This document shows, piece after piece, positions 26,000 to 34,329 of a stretch of DNA of 64,000 nt. Position 1 is the first letter of the stretch, and each line of letters starts with the position of its first letter. Position numbers and translations under genes: made by a program. The notes under the pieces are model-generated. The model had not been told where the DNA came from, searched no databases, and saw only the letters and a list, made by a program, of their open reading frames with translations. The DNA lies in contig OY760517.1 of assembly GCA_963663615.1 (NCBI GenBank), forward strand, positions 2,914,001 to 2,978,000, written 5' to 3'. Source of the stretch: G963663615 sp963663615. GTDB lineage: Bacteria > Bacteroidota > Ignavibacteria > Ignavibacteriales > Melioribacteraceae.

Positions 26000-26197
26000 G
26001 GATTTGTTTGTTAAATTGAGGGCAGAATAAAAAAATACTTCAACTACTACAATATGGTTAATTGCATTTTCAAAAGAAAAGATTCATGGTATTTTTAGGT
26101 TAAATAATTAACACATCTTGCTTCTTCATTTATATAATGTTATTTTACTTAATATAACTTATATCCCTGCTATATACAAAAGAGGTAGCGGGATGTT
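26000..26197 (+). repeat. ~200-bp non-coding direct repeat, copy 2 (in front of the primase-RT unit)
   Basis: Second copy of the repeat at 21291-21500, ending in the same bulged ATCCC(T)GCTA/TAGCGGGAT hairpin followed by GTT. It lies 51 nt beyond the duplicated glnA end, on the side away from glnA, and just before the primase-like gene. Confidence 0.8.
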
Positions 26198-26383
26198 ACC
26201 ACCAAGTGTAAAAAGACAGATGACAGTAGACAATTTACTATATAATGACTGAAAGAGAAACACGATAAAATGAACAGCCAACGCACAAACCAGCACATTT
26301 GCAAACCACACAAGCCGACACACAACCAAAGTTTGCAAAAAAGCTATTTATTGCTTCCACACCAAAAACGATACAAGGAAAAT

Positions 26384-27394
26384 ATGGAGCTAAAAGAATC
26401 ATTAAAAACAAATGTGACATACTTGGATAACCTTTGGTCGGGGCAAAATGATACTACTTTATATTCAGTATTAAGTGAAATCAAAGGTAAAAAGCATGAG
26501 ACTATCACAAAGTATCTTAGAGAGCTGTATTCAAAAGGTGATAAGGAAAAATATTCATTACATAAAAGACAATTGCCAGTTACAACTTTTTGTGCCTCAT
26601 TTATAAACGGAAGGAAAAAAGAACATCTAAACAAATACAATTCCTTAATTGTATTGGACATTGACAAACTTGGAAGTCTTGAATTGCAAAGAGCAAAAGA
26701 AGCACTCTTGCATGATGATTATGTATTTTCTTTTTGGGAATCCCCATCAAAAGATGGAATAAAGGGATTGGTACACTTAAATTACAATTTTAACTTTTCA
26801 GAGATTGGTGTTGACGAATCTCATAAAATTGCCTTTAGGCAACTTGTAGAATATTTTGAACAAAATTACAATATCGAGTTAGACACAAGTGGTAGTGACT
26901 TTACAAGATTATGTTTTATCTCCCAAGACACAGAATTAATTTTAAAGGAGAAAGTAATATCTTTTAATATTGAATATAAATCTTTTAGAAAAACATCAGG
27001 AAAATCAAAAGGAATAACAACAAATATTAAAAAAGGAGTTAGCTCCCAAAATGCTCTATTTAATCCAATTAGGAAAAACAATGCATTTCATAGAAAAACA
27101 ATAAAAAATATAATAAAGTACTTAACTAAGAATTCCTTATCAATAACGAACTCTTATGAGAATTGGCTTCGAGTAGCATTTTCTATATCAAACTCATTCA
27201 CATTTGATATAGGACTAAAGTACTTCATTGATTTGTGCATTCTTGATAAAGACAAATTTGATGAAGTTGAATGTAAAAATCTACTAATTAATTGTTATGA
27301 GAATTCGAGAGGAGAAATTGGATTTAAAACGATTATTCACCTAGCTATCGAAACAGGTTTTATTTATAAAAACATAAATGCGAAGAGTACCTAA
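26384..27394 (+). CDS. VirE_N/BT4734-type primase-polymerase-like protein with a PriCT-like C-terminus
   Basis: A 336-aa protein. The N-terminal primase-polymerase motifs of the Bacteroidota VirE_N/BT4734 family are visible: LIVLDIDKLGSLE (catalytic D-x-D), WESPSKDGIKGLVHL, and GSDFTRLCFISQD. The last ~110 residues (AFHRKTIKNIIKYL..., YENWLRVAFSIS) resemble the PriCT helical domain of primases. It could prime or extend DNA or RNA and might act with the reverse transcriptase 62 nt downstream. The ATG at 26384 has SD AAGGA; an in-frame ATG at 26270 lies in what looks like leader. Pairing with an RT is unusual. Confidence 0.75.
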   Translation: MELKESLKTNVTYLDNLWSGQNDTTLYSVLSEIKGKKHETITKYLRELYSKGDKEKYSLHKRQLPVTTFCASFINGRKKEHLNKYNSLIVLDIDKLGSLELQRAKEALLHDDYVFSFWESPSKDGIKGLVHLNYNFNFSEIGVDESHKIAFRQLVEYFEQNYNIELDTSGSDFTRLCFISQDTELILKEKVISFNIEYKSFRKTSGKSKGITTNIKKGVSSQNALFNPIRKNNAFHRKTIKNIIKYLTKNSLSITNSYENWLRVAFSISNSFTFDIGLKYFIDLCILDKDKFDEVECKNLLINCYENSRGEIGFKTIIHLAIETGFIYKNINAKST

Positions 27395-27456
27395 ACGGCT
27401 TAAAAATTTTTTTTAGGGTCGTTCATGTCACTAATTAGACGGGGGCTCCCAATAGT

Positions 27457-29508
27457 TTGAAAAGCCAACGACTTTGTCAGAATTATGGTTTAACCTATCA
27501 GGGACTCTTCGCTTTTTTTTATCTTATGCAAAAACTTGATGAATATATTACAGACGAAAAGATAATTTTCTACTTGTGTAGAATTCGTGCGAAGCTTGCA
27601 AAGCAAAGGAGCAAAAAGCATCTCGTTCATCTGTTATCAAGTAACAAGAACTTTAACTATCACCTAAACACAGAAAAGCAAAAAGAAAGAATTGATGAAG
27701 ACTTACAATTACTAAATAGTTTACTACCCAGCAGAAGAAAATGGAAAAAATTAAATAAAACAAAGAGGTATCAAAAAAATAATCAACGAATAAATTCTGT
27801 AGATTATAACGTAAACTCTCTATTACTAACAATCGACTATTATAGAAAGAAACACCCAGAAGAACAGTTTTTAAAAAATCTCAACTCTTTCATTGCTAAG
27901 TTAAGGACTTCAATTAATAATCCTAACTATAAAATAGAGGCACCGACCATAATTCCAAAATTAAAAGGAGATAAACATCCTTTAAAAAATAAGTGTCGTC
28001 CAATTTCATTATTTAAGCTAAAGGACAGACTGATTATTAGTTTTACAAATAAATATTTCACAGAGGTCTTTGATAGTTATTTTTATAAACATTCTTATGC
28101 ATTTAGAGCAGTCCACGTAAATGAAAATGAAAAGTACACTCTCACCCATCATGATTCTATCCAAGCAATACTTGATTATAAGAAACGGTATAAAGGGAAA
28201 AGACTTTGGGTATCAGAATGTGATATAAGTAAGTTTTATGATTCTGTACATCACACAATAATAAAAAGACAGTTCAAAAAGCTAATTGGCAAAGTCAAAA
28301 AAGAAAAGCCGGACGAATATGACGTTAGAGCGGAAAGAATATTTTATCGGTATTTGGAATCATATTCATTTGTAAAAAATGTATTGCCATACAACGAGAC
28401 TTGCAACGATACATATTGGTCGGAGAAGCACAGAATACCCGGTGGATATTTCGGATGGGTTGAAAATGACCTGATTAAATTAGGATTCTTTAGAAATATC
28501 CGAAACGCAAAAATTGGAGTGCCTCAAGGTGGTGCAATTTCAGGTCTAATTGCTAATCTCGTACTTGACTATGCAGATTCTGCAATTTTAAAACTGAAAT
28601 CGTCTAAACTACTATATGTAAGATTCTGTGACGACATGGTTATTATGCATCCCTATAAAAAAGGATGTAAAACAGCCTCATACATCTATTCTGAAGCTTT
28701 AAAACAATTGCATTTAATTCCACATGATTTTAAAAAAAATCTGGAAAATACACCTGACTCTTTTTGGAGCGATGAAATTAAATCAAAATATCCTTACAAA
28801 TGGTCTTCAAGTTATACTGATTCTTTCCCGTGGTTCGGATTTGTTGGCTATGAGATACATTATTCAGGAAACCTCAGAGTTCGAAAAAGTTCTCTGGCAA
28901 AAGAAAAGAAAAAACAAAAGGAGGTCGTTACTCAGATTTTAAATGCAGTAGGATCGGGAAAACGAAAAAATGATGGAACAATACGAGAATCTGCTGCAAA
29001 CAGACTAATTGGAATGTCGGTTGGACGAGTGACTATGAAGAATTTTGATATTCTTGAAAATGATATGTGTTGGGTCAACGGTTTTATCAAACTTTCAGAT
29101 AATAGACACTTAAGAGCACAGCTTAAAGATTTAGATAGGTATCGAGCAAAACAAATGTCAAGACTAATTAATACAATAAAAGAGATTGGGCAAGATGAGT
29201 CAAAACACTCAAGGATTAAAATTGGGAAATTAGCATTTTGTTTGATTAATGGTATATCAGAAAAATCTTCTGAAGAGATACGAAATCAATTAGTAAAAAG
29301 TAAAATCTTGAATTCCAAATTTGAAATAAATCCTGATATTGATTTAGAGAGTCCTACCATAAACTTGGATTTATCTGAGGAATTTCTAAAATACAAAAAT
29401 AAGATTTTAGACATTTTGCAGAATCCTATTGAAAAAAGGGAATTATCTTACTATGGAAAACCTTTTAGTTATTATTATCATGTTATTGAGAAAAGACATA
29501 ATGAATAA
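27457..29508 (+). CDS. Reverse transcriptase of unassigned class
   Basis: A 683-aa RNA-directed DNA polymerase. Fingers/palm motifs are clear: APTIIPKLKGDKHPLKNKCR (RT1), SECDISKFYDSVHH (motif A, catalytic Asp256), GVPQGGAISGLIANLVL (354-370), VRFCDDMVIM (motif C, Asp392-Asp393) and FPWFGFVGYEIHYSG. Motif C is FCDD instead of the usual YADD. About 75 extra residues lie between motif A and GVPQGG, and ~220 follow the palm as a helical, Lys-rich tail. There is no HNH or maturase domain, so it is not an ordinary group II intron protein. Start is probably the TTG at 27457; an ATG at 27526 is possible. Confidence 0.85.
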   Translation: MKSQRLCQNYGLTYQGLFAFFYLMQKLDEYITDEKIIFYLCRIRAKLAKQRSKKHLVHLLSSNKNFNYHLNTEKQKERIDEDLQLLNSLLPSRRKWKKLNKTKRYQKNNQRINSVDYNVNSLLLTIDYYRKKHPEEQFLKNLNSFIAKLRTSINNPNYKIEAPTIIPKLKGDKHPLKNKCRPISLFKLKDRLIISFTNKYFTEVFDSYFYKHSYAFRAVHVNENEKYTLTHHDSIQAILDYKKRYKGKRLWVSECDISKFYDSVHHTIIKRQFKKLIGKVKKEKPDEYDVRAERIFYRYLESYSFVKNVLPYNETCNDTYWSEKHRIPGGYFGWVENDLIKLGFFRNIRNAKIGVPQGGAISGLIANLVLDYADSAILKLKSSKLLYVRFCDDMVIMHPYKKGCKTASYIYSEALKQLHLIPHDFKKNLENTPDSFWSDEIKSKYPYKWSSSYTDSFPWFGFVGYEIHYSGNLRVRKSSLAKEKKKQKEVVTQILNAVGSGKRKNDGTIRESAANRLIGMSVGRVTMKNFDILENDMCWVNGFIKLSDNRHLRAQLKDLDRYRAKQMSRLINTIKEIGQDESKHSRIKIGKLAFCLINGISEKSSEEIRNQLVKSKILNSKFEINPDIDLESPTINLDLSEEFLKYKNKILDILQNPIEKRELSYYGKPFSYYYHVIEKRHNE

Positions 29509-29752
29509 CCGTCCAAAAGCATTAAAGCACATTGTCAAGTCGGTCAAAAAAGCCAACCCACACGACCAAAACTAGCCAAAGAGCTTTCCTACGTAATTAG
29601 AATGACAACTAATAATAAAACCCAAACAGCTAACAATAAATATGCGTAATGCGGGGCGACTATGTAAATTTTTGATACATTTAATAAACAATGTAGCGTT
29701 TTGATAGTGCAGTACCTTGAAATCTCGCACTACTCATACCACCACCTTAATC
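29509..29752 (+). repeat. Cassette-type spacer after the reverse transcriptase
   Basis: 244 nt without a gene. Its second half (GCGGGG, TAAATT, and a hairpin around AGTGCAG...GCACT followed by ACTCATAC) lines up with the spacer after rmuC, which also has a CAGTG...ACTACACATAC hairpin. It joins the RT gene to the glnA terminator. It could also contain a small RNA; I cannot decide. Confidence 0.4.
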
Positions 29753-29776
29753 AAACCCACCCAAGCGGGCGGGTTT
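29753..29776 (-). terminator. glnA: glnA terminator
   Basis: AAACCC(A)CCC and GGGCGGGTTT form a GC-rich stem just after the glnA stop codon. A similar copy lies at 25891-25910. Probably also the insertion point for the primase-RT element. Confidence 0.7.
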
Positions 29777-29788
29777 AATCAATCTATA

Positions 29789-31168
29789 TTACAACGTAAA
29801 ATACATTTTGTACTCAAATGGGTGGGGCATGGTGGCTATGGCTTGTATTTCCGACATCTTGAGTTTTTTCCACTGACCAAGTAACTCATCGGTGAAAAGT
29901 CCGCCGTAACGCAAGAACTCGTTATCAGCTTCCAGAGCATCCATAGCTTCGGTAAGGTTACGCGGTAAAAACTTAATCTGATCTTTAGTTTCTTCAGTAA
30001 TGTTTTTATCCCACGGACCAAATCCTTCCTTGCGCGGATCAATTTTATTACGCACGCCATCAATTCCGGCAAGCAGCAACGCCGTTAAGCAAAGATACGG
30101 ATTTGCAGTAGCATCACTCGGACGGTATTCAAATCGCGTTTCCTGCGGATTCTTCACATACTTTGGTATGCGTATTGCACCCGCACGGTTACCCTGTCCG
30201 TAAGTTAGTGCAACGGGAGCCTCAAAACCGGGAACAAGTCGCTTGTAACTGTTTGTACTTGGGTTGGTAAACGCAGCCAAAGCCGGAGCATGTTTAAGCA
30301 TACCGCCAATCATATATAAACCAAGCTCATTCATATTGCCGTACTCGCCATCCTTGTGGTAAGCGTTAATACCATCTTTGGTTAAATACATGTGCAGATG
30401 CATTCCGTTTCCAGCCTGCTGATACATGGGTTTAGGCATAAACGTTATGTGAAGATTGCGTTCGTGGGCAAGGTTAAACAACAAATATTTGGTTGTGATG
30501 ATATTATCGCAGGTGGTAATAAGATCAGAAAAGTAAGTTTCAATTTCCTGCTGACCCCGCTCCCCTACTTCGTGATGATGATACTTTACCGGAATATTCT
30601 GATCCTTCATCAAACGGCAGGCATCATCGCGGAAATCATCGTAAATATCAAAAGGATTTGCTGCATGATAAGCTTTACCATGAAACTCTTCATCATGCTG
30701 AACCTCGTAATACGAAGCAGACCGGCGGGTATCGTATTCAACATCACTAAAGATGTAAAACTCGAACTCGGGACCCCACATCGATTTGTCGGCTCCGGTA
30801 ACATCCTTAAGCAGCTTTTCAGCCTGCTTTGCAAGGTATCGTCCGTCCTGACTAAAAGGAGTACGGTTATCATCTGTTAAAATAATGTGTGACTGGAATG
30901 AAAGTGTAACAGCTTCGCGGAAGGGGTCGATCATGGCAGTATCGAGGTCGGGGACAAGAATCATATCACTATTCTCAACTTTCAGGAAACCATAGCTCGA
31001 ACCGTCAAATCCTACACCGTCGTTGACGAGTCGTTCCATGATGCCATCACAAACCGGAAGAGTGATATGGTGCAGTCTGCCCGAAAGATCAATCGCCTTT
31101 ATGTCAATAAACTCCACACCAAGCTCTGATATCATTTCATTTACATTCTGAATTGATTTTTGAGTCAT
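29789..31168 (-). CDS. glnA: Glutamine synthetase, type I
   Basis: Makes glutamine from glutamate, ammonia and ATP. The 459-aa protein starts with the N-terminal beta-grasp (EFIDIKAIDLSGRLHHITLP). The catalytic segments are DGSSYGFL, WGPEFEFYIFSD, HHHEVGERGQQEIE, NGMHLHMYL and NPSTNSYKRLVPGFEAPV, with ATP-site RAGAIRIPKY and EYRPSDATANPYL. It lacks the adenylylation loop (NLYDLPP-type), so it is of the GS I-alpha group. SD GAGGTG precedes the start. Its 3' end carries an insertion-site signature. Confidence 0.96.
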   Translation of the reverse strand: MTQKSIQNVNEMISELGVEFIDIKAIDLSGRLHHITLPVCDGIMERLVNDGVGFDGSSYGFLKVENSDMILVPDLDTAMIDPFREAVTLSFQSHIILTDDNRTPFSQDGRYLAKQAEKLLKDVTGADKSMWGPEFEFYIFSDVEYDTRRSASYYEVQHDEEFHGKAYHAANPFDIYDDFRDDACRLMKDQNIPVKYHHHEVGERGQQEIETYFSDLITTCDNIITTKYLLFNLAHERNLHITFMPKPMYQQAGNGMHLHMYLTKDGINAYHKDGEYGNMNELGLYMIGGMLKHAPALAAFTNPSTNSYKRLVPGFEAPVALTYGQGNRAGAIRIPKYVKNPQETRFEYRPSDATANPYLCLTALLLAGIDGVRNKIDPRKEGFGPWDKNITEETKDQIKFLPRNLTEAMDALEADNEFLRYGGLFTDELLGQWKKLKMSEIQAIATMPHPFEYKMYFTL

Positions 31169-31203
31169 ATTCGCACCTCAGTATCTTATGTATTAGACAA
31201 AAA

Positions 31204-31231
31204 TGGGAGTCTGGCACAAGCCGGACTCCCA
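31204..31231 (-). terminator. eno: eno terminator
   Basis: TGGGAGTC and GACTCCCA pair with GGC/GCC inside. On the minus strand the hairpin runs into TTTTTGTC, an intrinsic terminator 29 nt downstream of the enolase stop and before the glnA start. Confidence 0.85.
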
Positions 31232-31260
31232 CAGTTAATTACCAGTATATAAACCAGCTA

Positions 31261-32553
31261 TTACTGAGCACAGTTAATAGCGTCAATTCCAGGGTAAAAA
31301 GCTGTTGTATCAAGTTCTTCTTCAATTCTAAGTAACTGATTGTATTTTGCAATACGGTCTGTACGACTTGCAGAACCAGTTTTGATCTGACCTGCGTTAG
31401 TAGCAACAGCTATATCAGCAATAGTTACGTCTTCAGTTTCGCCTGAACGGTGAGAAATTACTGAAGTATAACCAGCTCTTTTTGCCATTTCGATAGCGTC
31501 AAGAGTTTCGGTAAGTGTACCAATCTGGTTAACTTTGATAAGAATTGAGTTACCGATGCCTTTTTCAATGCCGTTAGCAAGTCTTTCAGTGTTAGTAACG
31601 AAAAGGTCGTCACCAACAAGCTGAATTTTTTCGCCAAGAACATCCGTTAGGTGTTTCCAGCCTTCCCAGTCGTTTTCATCAAGACCATCTTCAATAGAAA
31701 CGATTGGATATTTTTTGCAAAGGTCTGCATAAAGTTCAACCATCTGTTCAGCAGATTTTTCTTCGCCTGAAGATTTTTTAAGAACGTAAAGATTTTTTTC
31801 TTTTACGAAAAATTCGGAAGAAGCAACGTCAAGAGCAAGACCAACCTGTTCGCCAGGTTTGTAGCCGGCTTTTTCGATAGCTTCAAGAATTACTTCAAGA
31901 GCTTCTTCATTCGATTTAAGGTTAGGAGCAAAACCACCTTCATCACCAACAGCGGTGTTGTAGTTTTTGCCTTTAAGAACTTTTTTAAGGTTGTGGAATA
32001 CTTCAACACCCATTCTTAAACCTTCGCGGAATGATTCGGCACCGTAAGGGAAAATCATGAATTCCTGAAAATCAACGTTGTTATCAGCATGACTTCCGCC
32101 GTTAATGATATTCATCATTGGTACAGGCAAAGTTTTTGCGTTTGTACCGCCAATGTATCTGTAAAGAGGAAGATCAAGTTCGGCAGCAACAGCTTTTGCA
32201 CATGCAAGAGAAACACCAAGAATAGCGTTTGCACCAAGATTACTTTTGTTTGGTGTGCCATCAAGGTCGATTAGGAAGTTATCGATAGCAACCTGATCGG
32301 CTGCGTCAAAATCGATAAGTTCGTCTGCTATTTTTTCGTTAATATTTTCAACAGCCTGAGTAACACCTTTACCAAGAAATCTTTCCTTGTCACCGTCACG
32401 TAATTCAACAGCTTCGTGTTCACCGGTTGAAGCACCAGAAGGAACTGCAGCACGTCCAATTGTGCCCGATTCTAACATTACTTCAACTTCAACAGTAGGG
32501 TTACCTCTTGAGTCAAGAATTTCTCTTCCAAGTACATCTACAATAGTTGTCAT
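31261..32553 (-). CDS. eno: Enolase
   Basis: Converts 2-phosphoglycerate to phosphoenolpyruvate in glycolysis (cytoplasm). The 430-aa protein contains the family signatures VPSGASTGEHEAVELRDGD, GDEGGFAPNL, the metal-ligand segments SIEDGLDENDWEGW and VGDDLFVTN, and ILIKVNQIGTLTET with the SHRSGETED active-site loop. The ATG at 32553 has SD AAAGGAG 8 nt upstream; the frame extends 11 codons further, but that start lacks support. A terminator follows. Confidence 0.98.
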   Translation of the reverse strand: MTTIVDVLGREILDSRGNPTVEVEVMLESGTIGRAAVPSGASTGEHEAVELRDGDKERFLGKGVTQAVENINEKIADELIDFDAADQVAIDNFLIDLDGTPNKSNLGANAILGVSLACAKAVAAELDLPLYRYIGGTNAKTLPVPMMNIINGGSHADNNVDFQEFMIFPYGAESFREGLRMGVEVFHNLKKVLKGKNYNTAVGDEGGFAPNLKSNEEALEVILEAIEKAGYKPGEQVGLALDVASSEFFVKEKNLYVLKKSSGEEKSAEQMVELYADLCKKYPIVSIEDGLDENDWEGWKHLTDVLGEKIQLVGDDLFVTNTERLANGIEKGIGNSILIKVNQIGTLTETLDAIEMAKRAGYTSVISHRSGETEDVTIADIAVATNAGQIKTGSASRTDRIAKYNQLLRIEEELDTTAFYPGIDAINCAQ

Positions 32554-32845
32554 TGTTTTAACTCCTTTATCTTTTTGTGAAATCAAATCTCTCTAATTTA
32601 CACACATTTTGCCGTAAATTCAATTAATATATGCTAAAAGAATTATTGCTGTATTAGCTTAATGTTAAATATGGTTTTGGGTTAATACGCTCTTCTCAAT
32701 TTTCTGATTGCAGATTTAAGGTGAGGTTAATTTTATTTTAAATTTTTACTATTATAGTCCTAAAGGGCTATTTAAAAATGGATAAAATTTCACTACTTTG
32801 TTTTAATTATTTATAATACTACTAATAATTAGAATGAGGAGTAAC
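32554..32845. other. Region upstream of the lipoprotein gene, with a 66-bp repeat
   Basis: 292 bp between divergent genes. It contains a stretch (32714-32779) that recurs at 34182-34246 upstream of the membrane-protein gene, so it may carry duplicated promoters. The rest is AT-rich. Confidence 0.5.
32714..32779 (+). repeat. Direct repeat, copy A
   Basis: About 66 bp, with GAGGTTAATTT, ATTATAG and GGCTATTTA-type blocks shared with 34182-34246. Each copy is upstream of a gene of unknown function, 67-84 nt before its start. May be a duplicated promoter region. Confidence 0.6.
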
Positions 32846-33265
32846 ATGAGGAAATACCGTTATTTTATTTTTTTAATACTAATTATGCATATCCTTATTG
32901 TTAGCTGTTCAACAATTGATGTATTTAATCAAAAAGCCTATGAACAGAGTGTTAACCTAAAAGTAGAAGCTCTTAATATAATATCAAATGCTAATGAATC
33001 TTATGATGCTAATATTCAAACTATTAATGAACTAAAGATTGACTGTAAAAAAGCCTACGAATATGCAAAAGGTAGAGACAAAAATGAAGATTCGATTAAA
33101 CAATGGGAGATTATGATTGATCCGGAAAGCAACTTATTGTTTGGTTTTTTGGAACGATGGAAAAACAAAAAGATGCTTAATAATCAATTCATTATTGAAG
33201 CAAAACAAATTATTTCAGAAGCATTTGATACAATAATTGAATTAGAAAGTGGGAAAAAGAAATAA
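32846..33265 (+). CDS. Small lipoprotein of unknown function
   Basis: A 139-aa protein with a lipoprotein signal MRKYRYFIFLILIMHILIVS, then Cys21. The ATG at 32846 has SD GAGGAG 4 nt upstream, while the ATG four codons earlier lacks one. The mature part is helical and charged, ending LESGKKK. No known domain is recognised. It precedes a 107-aa gene by 14 nt; both look like one transcript. Confidence 0.7.
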   Translation: MRKYRYFIFLILIMHILIVSCSTIDVFNQKAYEQSVNLKVEALNIISNANESYDANIQTINELKIDCKKAYEYAKGRDKNEDSIKQWEIMIDPESNLLFGFLERWKNKKMLNNQFIIEAKQIISEAFDTIIELESGKKK

Positions 33266-33279
33266 ATTAGGAGAACAAT

Positions 33280-33603
33280 ATGAGTGCCCTTAATGAAATA
33301 CTCAACGAGTTAAAAGTATCTATAAAAGAAATTGCTATAAATAATTGGAATGATTACAAGAATGAAGTAATAAGCGATGGTAATGAATTTTTAGATACAA
33401 TTAAAGATGACTTAGAAAAATGGATAACAGATGTTCAAAGTGGTAAGATGACAAAAGATGATATGGAATGGCTAGTAAAAAGTAAAAAAGATTTAGCTCA
33501 ATTAACTGTACTAAAAAATATTGGGTTAGCAAAAGCAAAATTGGATAAAATATCAAATGATATTATTGATTCAGTTTCATCAAAGATGATAAAATTACTA
33601 TGA
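33280..33603 (+). CDS. Hypothetical 107-aa helical protein
   Basis: A 107-aa soluble, almost all-helical, Lys/Asp-rich protein with no signal and no recognised domain. SD TAGGAG is present. It is 14 nt after the lipoprotein gene and followed by a palindrome-rich region. Real because of the SD and operon position; function unknown. Confidence 0.6.
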   Translation: MSALNEILNELKVSIKEIAINNWNDYKNEVISDGNEFLDTIKDDLEKWITDVQSGKMTKDDMEWLVKSKKDLAQLTVLKNIGLAKAKLDKISNDIIDSVSSKMIKLL

Positions 33604-33652
33604 AATATTGCTTTGAGCTTGTAAGGGAATTGACAATATGTACTTACCATTG

Positions 33653-33676
33653 GTGTCAGGAACCACTTCCTGACAC
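33653..33676 (+). terminator. Hairpin after the small gene pair
   Basis: GTGTCAGGAA-CCAC-TTCCTGACAC, a perfect 10-bp stem 49 nt after the stop codon of the 107-aa gene. No strong T-run, so it may be a repeat element acting as a terminator. Confidence 0.45.
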
Positions 33677-33975
33677 TATTCTCCTGCTGTCTGGTAGAGC
33701 GGGAATATCCTCACGCCGTGGTATTGTTACGTATCTCGGCATAAACGTAAAAGCTTAAAACCCGACCTCACCCAATCCGCCAGTGGCGGACTCTCCTGAA
33801 ATGAGAGGGCTTATAGTCTGATAGTTTTACTATCCGAAACTTTGGTATAACTCTAATAAAGTCTGCAAATTCAACAAAAAGTCATTCTCCTACCAGGAGA
33901 ATGATTAGGATGAGGTAGGTTTGTCATGATTTCTTTCGCCTCTCACGAGGCTTTTACGTGATTTTTGCTTTATCC

Positions 33976-34058
33976 TTTCTATAAACCTGCCGCATCTCCG
34001 ATGCTTAATAAATGGGGCAATCTAAAAAGTCCCGCGAGGGACGAAAGGTTTGTAGAAA
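33976..34058 (+). repeat. Three-way-junction palindromic element
   Basis: Outer arms TTTCTATAAACCT (33976-33988) and AGGTTTGTAGAAA (34046-34058) pair over 13 bp with one G-U. Inside are GCATC-TCC-GATGC (33992-34004) and GTCCC-GCGA-GGGAC (34029-34042), the latter with a GNRA tetraloop. The layout could be a structured RNA or a mobile palindromic repeat; I see one copy in the window. Confidence 0.55.
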
Positions 34059-34181
34059 ATACAAAAGAAAAGAGCCACCAGGCTGCGAAAGAAGAATCGT
34101 AAATATTTTGGACATCCGGAATTGAAAAGGTAGGATTTATTCCGCCGATTAATATATAAGTTCTTCAAAAATAGCAGGACA

Positions 34182-34246
34182 ATTTAGGATGAGGTTAATT
34201 TATTTCAAGTTTTTATAATTATAGTGTTAAAGGACTATTTACAAAT
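34182..34246 (+). repeat. Direct repeat, copy B
   Basis: About 65 bp matching 32714-32779, upstream of the membrane protein gene at 34330. Confidence 0.6.
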
Positions 34247-34329
34247 AAAGGAGGAATTGGTAATTTTACAATGGGTATCATCAATACTTTAAATAAATAA
34301 TTGCTATAAACTTAGGAGAAATATTCTTT

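Larger units (their letters stand above)
25717..26383. other. Non-coding region between the GNAT gene and the primase-like gene
   Basis: 667 nt. In order: a small hairpin (ACAGG/CCTGT) after the GNAT stop; the duplicated glnA 3' end with terminator (25891-25948); repeat copy 2 (26000-26197); then a leader with two TTTGCAAA palindromes (26298-26305, 26332-26339) flanking CACACAA motifs. No gene is supported; the open frame from 26270 is more likely leader, since a Shine-Dalgarno sits at 26384. Confidence 0.5.
33604..34329. repeat. Palindrome-rich non-coding region
   Basis: 726 nt without a gene, dense in hairpins: GTGTCAGGAA/TTCCTGACAC (33653-33676), TCCGCC/GGCGGA (33776-33790), CTCTC/GAGAG, TCATTCTCCT/AGGAGAATGA (33882-33904), GCCTC/GAGGC (about 33940), then a three-way-junction element (33976-34058) and the 34182-34246 repeat. 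No ORF of note is seen. These look like small mobile or REP-type repeats. Confidence 0.55.

Noticed and set aside
26270..26383. Extension of the primase-like protein to the ATG at 26270
   Set aside because: The added 38 residues come from low-complexity CACACAA-type DNA typical of leaders, whereas 26384 has a Shine-Dalgarno.
27457..29508. Diversity-generating retroelement
   Set aside because: DGR RTs are shorter and come with a template/variable repeat pair; no such near-repeat with A-specific differences was seen around the RT.
26384..29508. Retron
   Set aside because: No msr/msd-like paired inverted repeats precede the RT; only 62 nt separate it from the primase gene, and motif C is FCDD.
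27395..29752. Group II intron with its RT
   Set aside because: No domain V-like RNA hairpin was found beyond the RT and the protein lacks maturase and endonuclease parts. The flanking spacers are of the cassette type.
21291..29814. Tyrosine or serine recombinase within the accessory block
   Set aside because: No frame in the block reads like an integrase, resolvase or transposase; mobility must rely on something outside it or be lost.
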